A DNA stretch of 64,000 nt from Poronia punctata (taxonomy: Eukaryota; Ascomycota; Sordariomycetes; Xylariales; Xylariaceae): assembly GCA_022579005.1 (NCBI GenBank), contig MU401498.1:124001-188000 (forward strand). The letters are read 5' to 3'. Below, piece by piece: positions 46,617 through 56,026 of the stretch (within the stretch, counting starts at the first letter, position 1; each line of letters starts with the position of its first letter). The notes beneath the pieces are model-generated. The model was not told where the DNA came from. It saw only the letters and a list, made by a program, of their open reading frames with translations, and searched no databases. Position numbers and translations under genes: made by a program.

Positions 46617-48101
46617 TTATTCTCGCGCTACCGTACGAGTAAGACGGCCGAGCGGTTCGAAGCCGAGATTGTCAAGTCCCTCTTGTTGAACCTTGCGGGT
46701 GGCCAACTGCACAGCGAAGCCAAGTTTGGCACGGAGGTCCCAGTCGCCGCCGTGGCATAGAAAACCAAACAAGATGCCAGCGATAAACGTATCACCCGCC
46801 CCAACGGAACTGCCACCGAGGACCGCGTTAGCCCACCTGGCTCGCTGCACGATATCTTAGCTGGGGTTTGATGGGTAGGCCTACTCGATCACATGGATTG
46901 TCTGTCCCGGTAGTGTCGCCGGAGAAGACTCGGTAGTTCCGTCAGGTAACAAGCACGCTGCGCCCTGCGAACCCCACGTACAGAAGAGATACGACCTGCC
47001 ACCAACATTGCATCAGTACTAATTGCGGTCGGATGCGACTAACCTTGGCATCGACAGACGGCTGTCGCTGAACTTGGATGCAACTTACCCTCCCCGGACA
47101 TTCGCCGATTGGCCACCAAGGCATTCCTCTGCAGTCTTATAGCGCTTATTCTGTATCGTCAAAAGGTAGAAGGTCAACCCACCAGGTCCAAGGGGAAAAT
47201 CGCCATCACTGCGTACACTCGACGCGACCCCCTCCCCCCCCAAATACGTGGCCCTAATATGGGAAAGATGCACAACCCACCTCAGCCCAGCTACGTGAGA
47301 AGAACACGACGTCTGCTACAGCGGCCAGTTCTTCGAGCCCCTCTCGGCCCGGTTTCTCGACTTCGACGCTCACTCTTGCCTTTGGCCTTGACCGCCTCAG
47401 CCACTGGACGCATTGCAACGTCGTGGCCGGGATGCGACCCTGTGCATGGTCCAAATTAGACTGATAAGAGCACCATACCTCTGCTACATTACTCATGTTT
47501 CACGCTCGAGTATGTTTACTCATCCTCGGTTGGCTTGCGTACCTCGAAATGAAACCACGTAGCAGCCTCGCTATCCAAGTCGTCGACAGCTGCAACAAAC
47601 TCTTGGAAAGTCATCTCGTCGAGATTATTGTAGTTGACCAACGTTCGGCTCCCGGTAGCGGCGCTACGGATGATGTAGCTACTGGCTGGCTCTTGGTTCG
47701 CTTGCCGAAATATGCATCGCGAGAAGTCTACGAGCGTGTCTGGGCCGAACGACTCGATGATGGTTTTGGTGGTACGCCCGTCACGACGAGGTAGGCATGT
47801 CACTAGGTAGGGTCTAATGCTAATGTCGGCGCTTTCATTTGCGCCGTACTCGTCGCGCAAGAGCTGTTGAAGCACTTGGAGCGTGTTTGGACAATTGCCA
47901 CCTCGCCGGATTTGGAGATTCGAAGCACGCAATTTCGAATCTTCCTCCGGATAATGTGGCACACTACAGAGGCATGAAGAGTATGAGCAAAAACTACCCA
48001 CATGCGTATTCGAGCCCAGTTCGTCCCCGGAGTCCAGCTAATACTTGCCTAAGTATGGTGTCGAGGTAGCAGGCCCCGACACACACCAGGTTGGTTGTCA
48101 T
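46617..48101 (-). CDS. PfkB-family carbohydrate kinase (ketohexokinase-like)
   Basis: Six exons (48101-48049, 47963-47543, 47439-47281, 47150-47089, 46995-46885, 46809-46617) give 332 residues, a normal PfkB length, with every phase closing. The protein begins MTTNLVCVGACYLDTIL, continues SVPHYPEEDSKLRA and GGNCPNTLQVLQQL (sugar-binding region), WFHFEGRIPATTLQ and CTWGSQGAACLLPDG, and ends with the ATP/anion-hole motif DSVGAGDTFIAG containing the catalytic Asp275. It should phosphorylate a ketose such as fructose in the cytosol, but substrate choice within the family varies. The first intron has a GC donor (AG|GCAAGT); no GT donor in range gives the right phase. Other introns are GT-AG. The C-terminus after LGRL is short and unremarkable. 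Confidence 0.88.
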
Positions 48102-51100
48102 TTTTGTAGGGTGGTGGTGATGGGTGTGTTTCTACACGTATTCGGTGAGGGAGGGTAAAGGGCGACGAGGATGAGCCTAATCCCAGCCCGTCCTGTGTGC
48201 ACTCGACCTCGTCACACGCTATTTGAATCACACCCGGATCGGGGATTACAGAGGTCCCTTTATCTCGCTTGTTTGGTAAAGATTCTGGAATGGTCGGTCA
48301 CTTGTTGGTCCCGACAGTTGCCGTAGCGAGCCTTTGCTTTTCGCAAGACTAACCAGTTCACATAAAGAGGTACGAGTAGACTAGAGTGTCAAATGTTCTA
48401 CGTAAAACACCTCCACCGTAAGGTAGTCTAGGCAGTTTAGTGGGTGTTCAGTGGGCGCTTGTTAGCTGCTTGGAACGACATCCCTAGTGGACAGAGAGGG
48501 GTAACTCGTCTGTGTCATGCATTGTCCACTTACCTGACGTGTACTCGTACAGTTGAAGTGGATAGGGGAGGTACCATACTTACCTACGGGTACTCCAGAT
48601 GAGCTCATGTACATACGCACGTATATAACAAGGTTCAGGTGGGCAAACTTCCATGATGACTACATACTTTATTCTGGAGGTCTATCTCCGCGCATCACAT
48701 TGGTACGAGTAGGTAGGTAACTCATGAACTCCAGCGGAGGTGTGTGTAAATGGGAATAAGAAGGCAAACTTGAAAAATGATTTACAATAAACTCCACCAC
48801 AATCGCTTTACCTGTTTTTGCTTACTGCTTACAAAAGCCATTTACATTTATTTAATTTAATTTTAACCTAGGTGGGTGGGTAGGTCGAGTTGTTGTGACA
48901 TGATACTCATTTCTGTAAATATTGTGCCATTGCAACATCCGAAGCCGCCTGCTTGCTTGCTTGCCCTATCTTACCTTTTACCGTAAGACGTTTTGCTGAA
49001 CCATGATGTAGACACAATCCACATATGTAACCATTTAACCTATGTAGGTGTGGGCAGATATGTGTTTGTCTAGCCGTGTCATATGTACCTATGTATGTGT
49101 AGGTACCTATCTTATGTATGTGTATACATCCCTTCCCTTGCGCACCTACCCCCTTTTTTTGCCTTGCCTGACAAAAATCATTTGTTGCGCCTGGCTCTTT
49201 TTTTCTCTAATGTAGAGATGGAATTTGGTGGTATCAAATTAAATAAATGACTAAGGTTAGGTTACATGACAAGATTAAAAAAAAAACCAGATCATCGTAA
49301 CTGCAAATAGGTAGGTAGGTAGGTAGGTAATCCCTTACTTACTTTCTTTCTTATGCTGCGGTAGCTGTGAAATACCGACTTTGGGTTGACGATATTGTCA
49401 AGTACAAGAAGCGTGTTGGGAACTCTTATCTAAGCAGATTGTATATATACATACCTATGTGAGCTATATACCTACATACTTAAGTAATTTAGGCATGGTA
49501 GGTATATGTATATGTACAAGAAAACAAAACGGAGAATCATTATTTTAGGCTTTGTAAATGTGAGAGACGGCGGGGGGGGGGGGGGGGGGGGGGGGGGGAA
49601 AGGGGGGGGGGGGGGGGAGAAGGTGTTTGGTGGGGGGTGGTGGGGACACACCAAAATGGGAGGGGGGCCGGGNNNNNNNNNNCCCACATCCCCGCCCCGC
49701 CCCCGGCGCCCCCCCGGGGGCGGCGCCCCCCCCAAAAAGAGAGAGAGAGAGAGAAGAGGTATTGTGTTCAGGGTTTTGGGCACAAGCAAAAATGGAAGAG
49801 GCCCGGGCGGCTCGGGCATCATGACAAAGGTAAAGTAAGTACCTAGGTTAGGTATGTATGATTCATTCGACGTACGTAGAGTAAAAGAAAGAGAAACCCT
49901 TGATATCGCATGGTAATATCTAGCGATGGCCTCTTTTACATTAGAAGGAAAGTCGAAGCACGGGAATTGATTGAATTCCGGTACGATGGTTTAACGCGTG
50001 TGTATGTACGTGACTGGCTCGAGGAGAATAAGAAACACGGGCATTTGATAGCCGATATTTAGTAATTTGGTTCTGGGTTAGAGCATTGCTTGGAAAAAAA
50101 GTTGATATATAGAGAAACTACCTAGGTAGGTAGGTTTCAAGTTTGAATGTCTTGAGAACACTGGATCTAACTAAACACGCGGCTTGTTTATATCATGCCT
50201 ACCCTTCCTCCGCCCGAACATTAACACCCGGTTAATGTTCCATCTTGCCAACTTTGATACCTAGTGAGCCCCAAGAGAAGAGAGAGAGAGTGAAGTAGGT
50301 ACATATGTAACAACCCCTTGATGCGCCTTCGGGGGAAGTGTATTATCTTCTTTTTCGCTCTTCGCCGCGATTATTGAGGTAAGATACTTACTTATATAGG
50401 TATTACCTATGCTGTAAAAGAACCGAGTGCATACACGGGAGTTATTTGTTTATTCAAGACAGCGCCGCTTGATGATGAATACTTGTGGCCGGTACCGTAC
50501 CTACCTTATTCTAGTCAGGCATATCTATCTCACCTTGCGAAATCAAATCAACGACAAGTGAAATGAGTGAGAGTGCAACAGCCATGAAACTGCCGACTAG
50601 ATAGTGAAAAGTTACTTACTTTATAGAAAAGGAGGAAGCAGGTAACAGGTAAGTCTAGGTGAAGAGACATCTACCTACTTCAGTCCATCTACTCTGACCT
50701 GCCGTCTGAGTTCTAGATCTGAACCCGTTCGCTCTCATGTCATCTACCCATCTCGGTGATGGTACTTGGGACGGAAAACGAAAATATTTGTCCATCATGA
50801 TGAGAATCACGATGAGAACCATGAGACGACAGATTAGCTCCGGAATTCCGAATACTGGAATAGCTCTCTCCAAAACACATACGTTCATCGCTCAGGTCCT
50901 GTCCATCCTGCTCAGCTTACATCAATCTAGGTTTTTGGTTAGAAATGAAGTGTCTACGATGCTTTCGTACGATACCATTGCAGTTTCCTTCTAGGAAAAG
51001 CTCAGGACGACAATTACTCTGCCTTGAATTAGGCTGGGTCGGGTACCGTTTTCCCCCACGAAATCCTCTATGATACATTTTTCTTTTTTCCCTCGCTCTT

Positions 51101-52135
51101 ATCGCTAGGCGTAGGTATGCGTTAGGTTGATTCCGTGATAGGTAGACGGGCCAATAGGTATGAAACGACGAGGAAGTAAACCGTGGCCCGGAATTATCAC
51201 CAACAGGGTTATATATAAATAGGACCGTCCCCCATCACGTAGGTAATTTTATGAGGAAGCGCTTGCAGGGGCAGTTTTTGTATTGTTACTGGTGAAATAA
51301 ACGATCAGATATCTCCCATGATCAAGGCAATAGGAAGGAAGTCATGTCGGAAAATGAATTGTTAAAAGGCAAGGACATTCAGTATATACAGCGATAGGAT
51401 GTAATTATGTAGGTAGGTATCGTCCCAACGTCGCAACACTCAACCGAGTAGGAAAAGCCATGTAAAAAATGGTGCTTGCATACATACATACATACCTACC
51501 GGCCCGCGATCGAGGTACTGGGTTCCGATGCGCACGAGTTTCGACCTACCTACCTACCTGCTTTAGCAGCGGCCACGGCACCGGTGTGAGTTTTTAGGCG
51601 TGCTGCGTGCAATCTTGGAGCCGCACCCAAAACTACGATAACGCGTCGGCATATCCAAAATACAAATCCTACGGAGAAAGGGGACAGATGGAGACGCCAA
51701 CGTCGACGCGCTAGATACCTACCTAGCCACGAAGAATATGAATCAGGATCTCCTCGGCCACCCACACGATATATATATATGACACATCAATCTACATTTT
51801 AGAGAGATGGCTGTTGATACAACGTTCTTCTTCAAATGGTAAACAGGCCGCTTGTAGTATGCTCGCGTCCTACTTTCTCTGTTCAGGTCTACTCGTAAGG
51901 GGAGCCTCAGAATGTCTGGAAGTGCGGGACGTAGCGCGGCTGGTCGCGTCATGTCAAAGAAGCACGGACCAGCTGTAGAAGCCGACAGTTCAAGTGCATG
52001 TAAGCTGAGACAAGCCAAAATTTTAGAAGAGAGAAACACTTCTTCCCCAAAAGAATAGATGGCGTAGACCAAAAATGATAAATTTGATAGAAAAGAATTG
52101 TAATGGCAAGAGAAGGGACATTAAAAAAAAAGTCG
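48102..52135. other. 4-kb gene-free region
   Basis: It contains ACCT/AGGT microsatellites (for example 49309-49328 and 51541-51560), TACTCGTA octamers, and a G-run, C-run and GA-run cluster around an assembly gap. Frames here are either low-complexity or lack any motif. I see no gene. Confidence 0.5.
49571..49756. other. G/C homopolymer and GA-repeat tract with 10-base assembly gap
   Basis: A long run of G at 49571-49620 is followed by G-rich sequence, ten N at 49673-49682, C-rich sequence, and a GA dinucleotide run at 49739-49754. The gap and homopolymers mean the true length is unknown. Frames through it are artefacts of composition. Confidence 0.9.
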
Positions 52136-52240
52136 AAAAAAATTGGTAGCTTCTCTTTGATTGAGCGTGTCATCCTTAGTGCAGGGGCCATGCTAATCTT
52201 CTCTGTATCGTTTCAAATTGACCAAATGCCCGAAGGCGAA
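52136..52240 (-). ncRNA. U6: U6 spliceosomal snRNA
   Basis: The catalytic RNA of the spliceosome. On the minus strand a small 5' hairpin (GCC-TTCG-GGC) is followed by CATTTGGTCAATTTGAAACG, then the invariant ACAGAGA box (52206-52200), GATTAGCATGGCCCC with the AGC triad, and AAGGATGACACGC. The RNA ends in a run of seven T (52142-52136), the RNA polymerase III terminator. The exact 5' end is uncertain by a few bases. The gene has no intron, unlike some fungal U6 genes. It lies downstream of, and on the same strand as, the hydrolase gene, with its own TATA element. Confidence 0.97.
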
Positions 52241-52260
52241 GTAAAGCTCTATTACTTTGG

Positions 52261-52267
52261 TATATAA
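52261..52267 (-). promoter_or_regulatory. TATA element of the U6 gene
   Basis: TATATA reads on the minus strand 21-30 bases upstream of the inferred U6 5' end, the position at which fungal polymerase III U6 promoters carry a TATA box. Confidence 0.7.
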
Positions 52268-52344
52268 CCCACCTTACAGCCCGACATTTTGCCGGAAATG
52301 TGGGGCGTTAAGAAACTGGTGCCTGTGCAGCTCGTTAGCCGCAT

Positions 52345-52392
52345 GCCCCGCCACATGCCCCGCCACATGCCCCGCCACATGCCCCGCCACAT
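52345..52392. repeat. 12-bp unit repeated four times
   Basis: GCCCCGCCACAT occurs four times in a row without change. The array is about 105-150 bases upstream of the U6 gene and about 235 bases beyond the hydrolase stop codon. Because 12 is a multiple of three it creates a misleading periodic frame. Confidence 0.95.
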
Positions 52393-52627
52393 TATTACTG
52401 AAGTCTGAAGGGGCTGGTGCAGGCAGCAGTGGATAATACCTACCAAATACTGTTGCGACCATTGGAGATAATTGCGATCATGGCTTCCTAATAATACGAG
52501 TAGGTACAGTCGACTAGATTCTACAAACTGGTTTGAGTTGGTTATTTCTCCTTTGAAAGATACAATGCCCAGGAAGGCGAGGATCTCTTCTAAGCTTTGC
52601 TTTGCATCCCACTGCAACAGTATCTGA

Positions 52628-54027
52628 TCAAATATTACACCAACCTAGAACTAGGTACGACTCTAAGAAATCCTTCAGTTGAGAGTCAAGCCACTTCACA
52701 TCCTCTTTGCTATCGCCAGGTCCGCCAGCCCTAATTATGCTGTCAATTTGTCATATTTTCAGGAGGGACGTGTGTGCGTGGCTTACCAGTGGCCCCATAT
52801 AGATGGAATGGCGATACATTTGCCCACACCTGGCTTCATGCACTGAACCTCGTACTCGGAATCTTCTGGTGGGAAATAAAGATCCGTCTTGGGTGGTAAG
52901 ACCAGTGTCTTTGCTCTGATGCTTCTCATCGCAAGTTCAAAGTCTATGATATATCTATGTTAGCCAGCTACGAGGTATGTATGTATGGTGGAGCGTAGAC
53001 TGATTTCGGTAGGATAGGGGAGACCTTACCACCTCCGTATGCCTCTTGCTGGGAACAGTCGGCAGTTTGCCATGTATCCAACATCGTCATCATATTCTCA
53101 GGATCTTGTTTCGTGTTTGCTTCGTCAGCTGCATCACCGAAACAATCGCAGTAGGTGCGATAGCCTGTTAAATCAAAAAAGAATAATAATAAAGCTTACC
53201 CTTTGAAAGAGCCCAAGCCTCCCAGAACCCAACCATGAAATCCTCAAGACCGGTAAAACCAAGGGCCGTCTCGTAGACTTTCTCACGGTAAAACGTCTGG
53301 CTGAAACCCCAACCAGCATAAACGCGTCCGAGAGCCTTTAAGCCGACCTCTCGCTCCCTTGTAGTCCAGACACGGTATTCCTCCCCTACGACCGAGGCCT
53401 CACCATTTCCGATCCCGCCCGACGAGACACCCTTGGCTGCGAAAAGGGCACTCTTCACGCCTTCGAGGAAGACCTTGTTGTGTAAACTACATCGGGCTGC
53501 GCCGCAGAACGGGACGGCGAGGTCCATGAAGTCGGGATATTGCGTGATCCATTGATATGTCTGTGCAGCACCTGATTTCCCCCCCACCCCCCAACACCCT
53601 CACTCGTTAGACCAGGGAAGAAAAGGGAAATAGAAGGCCGAAAAAGAATCTCACCCATGCTCCAACCAGCAACAGCTCTAAGATGTCCAACGCCCAATCC
53701 CTCCGTCACGAGTCTATACTGCGCCGTAACATTATCGAACATGGTAACGAGCGGAAAGGGACGTGGACCCCCAAAGTTCGACGGACTCGTCGATTGTCCG
53801 TTCCCAAAGAGCGCGGGGATGATGATGAAGTATCTCTCCGGACTCAATGCCATGTCTTTCCCTATGAGCCATTCATTGTGCGATATCAACCCGCTATACC
53901 AAGTCGGATACACGATCGCTGGGTTCTTGGGGTTTCCAAAGGTCTTGTAGGCGATAAAGGCGTTTTCCAGTATTTTTCCTGATTGTAGGGCAAAGTCGCC
54001 TAGGTGGAATGTCTTGTATTCTGCCAT
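52628..54027 (-). CDS. Homoserine O-acetyltransferase (MetX)-like alpha/beta hydrolase
   Basis: Five exons (54027-53655, 53571-53200, 53164-53030, 52943-52787, 52730-52628) give 379 residues with all phases closing. The start MAEYKTFHLGDFALQSG is followed by YIIIPALFGNGQSTSPSN-type family sequence (FIIIPALFGNGQS here), the nucleophile elbow GWSMGGAAQTYQW formed across intron 1 (Ser123), KTDLYFPPEDSEYEV (Asp314) and IWGHWAGGPGD formed across intron 4 (His345). The middle exon supplies the lid (ENMMTMLDTWQTADC). The fold is that of homoserine O-acetyltransferases, but fungi carry several paralogues of this type with unknown substrates, so transfer to homoserine is not certain. An ATG 51 bases upstream is possible. 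An exon 2 end mis-call would lose the lid. Confidence 0.9.
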
Positions 54028-54079
54028 TCTTGTTGTTGTATACCCAAGGTACGTACCTACCTTACCTACCTGCAATAAT

Positions 54080-54660
54080 TGGGCCTGTACACGCTTATAT
54101 ATACCCGTTCTCGCCGTTTACTTGTCTTTGCCAGGGTCTGTCTACAAAGGGCAAGTCATTGCAAATGATTATACGGAGCCCGACGGATTGTTATTCAGTA
54201 TGAGGGGCGTTGACTAATTATCCCGCATGGTTTCACGATGGCCAGGCGAAATGTAAACACGAGAGAACACTTGCGAGGTAGGCGATTGCTTATGTATGTC
54301 ACATCTTAAAGCCGGGCGCTCATTAACCCTGAAGATGTGCTTGCTCACTCTACTTCTATACGTACCCTTGAAAATACGGGTCGATTAGGTAACTTGTATG
54401 TATTCTGACACATCTAGACCAGACCGCTTGAGTGAGGGGTTCCGTACCGGTAGGAGACTGGTCATAAGGTCATTACCTACTAGATTGTGATACTAATGGT
54501 GTAAAAAAGGAAGAAGAAGAAGAAGAAAATCGTCAAAGTCTACATAGCAAAAGCATCCGGCGTGGTGTTGTAAACAAACAGATGTGTTGTATGTACTATG
54601 CATCCTTTTAGATAACAAGCAAAAAGTATCAGATGGTCCAAGTTATAATAAGAAACATCA
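54080..54660. other. Intergenic region
   Basis: About 0.6 kb between the hydrolase start and the tRNA gene. It has a short AAG run at 54510-54526 and no supported gene. Confidence 0.5.
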
Positions 54661-54666
54661 GAGTCA

Positions 54667-54752
54667 CGATTCCGGCCGGACTCGAACCGACAATCTCTAG
54701 AGAATCGAATAAGAACCGAAATCTAGCGCCCTAGCCATTAGGCCACGGAACC
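54667..54752 (-). tRNA. tRNA-Arg (anticodon UCG) with intron
   Basis: A full cloverleaf folds on the minus strand: acceptor GGTTCCG with CGGAATC (one G-U), D stem GCCT/GGGC, anticodon stem CTAGA/TCTAG, and T arm GTCGG-TTCGAGT-CCGGC. The anticodon TCG lies at 54719-54717. A 13-base intron (54715-54703) follows position 37, the canonical site, and contains CGA that can pair with the anticodon. Confidence 0.95.
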
Positions 54753-55070
54753 TTGTTGACCAATCAGATGAAGATTTATGTAGTCTTTTTGTCTTATATT
54801 CACTCCCGCGAGATGAGTCTCTGTTTGTTTTATATGTACAGAGGTTGTGAGTTGACGGCAAGAATCCGCAATGCATGGGATGTAACACGAGTCAATAATG
54901 GTGCGAGTAAGATATATAGACAAGATTATACTTGCTCGTACTGACAGCTATGGGACCAAGAATCGGCAGGGGTTACCGTAAGGATCGGATCCGGAAAACA
55001 TCACCGGGGCCGTCTGTATTGACGTTGGTACGCTCGGATTTAATTATCCACATAAGAGTATAAAGGCCAT

Positions 55071-55173
55071 TGTGGGGGAAGGTGCGGATATGGCTATAAT
55101 AAGGTCTTTCACAGTGAAGGGACTGTAACCAGACCATAACCTTTACATACCACAATCAACTATTCAACCCCTA
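55071..55173. repeat. Direct repeat unit, copy A
   Basis: The stretch from TGTGGGGGAAGGTGCGG through GACTGTAACCAGACCATAACC to CCACAATCAAC is repeated almost unchanged at 55777-55903. It contains the small hairpin ACAGT-GAAGGG-ACTGT. Confidence 0.9.
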
Positions 55174-55186
55174 ACAAGTGGCGAGA

Positions 55187-55222
55187 GCTGCAGGATTCGA
55201 ACCTGCGCGGTTTCCCATCGCG
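55187..55222 (-). pseudogene. tRNA 3' half (T arm, acceptor strand and CCA)
   Basis: The minus strand shows a perfect T arm (GCAGG-TTCGAAT-CCTGC) preceded by tRNA-like variable sequence and followed by AGCTCTC, G and CCA. No partner for the acceptor strand (GAGAGCT) exists upstream, so only a 3' half is present. A CCA next to the discriminator base is not normally encoded in eukaryotic tRNA genes and could mark a copy made from a mature tRNA, though a chance match is possible. An organellar origin is another option. Confidence 0.55.
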
Positions 55223-55776
55223 GTAGCCTATACATTATAATACAAGGTTAAATAATCATATTATAATGTGATTCTAATTTATCCCGCTGGTTTAAGTGCC
55301 GTTGCCTTGCCGTGCCCTTTGCTTTCGCTGTTCTTTTGGCCATGCAAAACATACCTACACATTCGGATTTAGAAGTACAAGCCAATGCCTATATTCCGAC
55401 CAACCTACACTAAACCAGATCTCCTCGCCCCGGCTCAAGTAGAGAGAAAAGAAAAAAAAAACATATACATATACCTACTGCCTTTTTAATTTTCAAATTT
55501 ATTATAAACAACGTTAAAAACGAGGGTTAAAGTCAATTATATTCAAAAAATTCTAGCATAGGACTTTCCTTTAACCTTTGCCCGTCGACATATTTCCGGC
55601 TAGGGTAAAGGGAGACCTAGGGAGGTAAAGGAGACTTTGTAGAGTGGTTACATTTAAGACGGTTAAAAAGGATTTTAAGAAACGATGTTATTATAATAAA
55701 TCTAGAGGTATTCTAGTGGTTTGTGTGTGTTGGTTTTGCCTTGTCGGTGACGTATGGCGAGGGAGGTTTGGCCGTG
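55223..55776. other. Intergenic region between repeat copies
   Basis: About 0.55 kb, moderately AT-rich at 55230-55290 and 55480-55560, with no open frame. It may be part of the same duplicated or mobile segment. Confidence 0.4.
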
Positions 55777-55903
55777 TGTGGGGGAAGGTGCGGATATGGC
55801 TATAATAAGGTTCTTTCACAGTGAAGGGACTGTAACCAGACCATAACCTCTATACTAGAGGACCCACCTCTGGTATACCACAATCAACCATTCTACCCCC
55901 AAC
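55777..55903. repeat. Direct repeat unit, copy B
   Basis: Second copy of the unit at 55071-55173. It carries an extra 20-odd bases (CTAGAGGACCCACCTCTGG region) before CCACAATCAACC. Both copies are followed within about 40 bases by CAAGTGGCG. Confidence 0.9.
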
Positions 55904-56026
55904 ACCATCGTTGGAGAAACGATCGTCCCCAAGTGGCGTTATTTACATTTCATCTATCTTTTATATATTCATCTTGATAAAACTTCATTCATCTTCTGGA
56001 ATGTTTCATCACGACAAGTCGACAGG

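Noticed and set aside
49472..49846. Several proline- and glycine-rich frames across the gap
   Set aside because: They are translations of G and C homopolymers and contain the N gap.
52252..52617. 121-codon minus-strand frame with repeated MWRG units
   Set aside because: It translates the 12-bp tandem array and the U6 upstream region; no homology or start context supports it.
55071..55173. Direct repeat unit as a tRNA gene
   Set aside because: It has a small hairpin but no T arm or acceptor pairing, so it cannot be a tRNA by itself.
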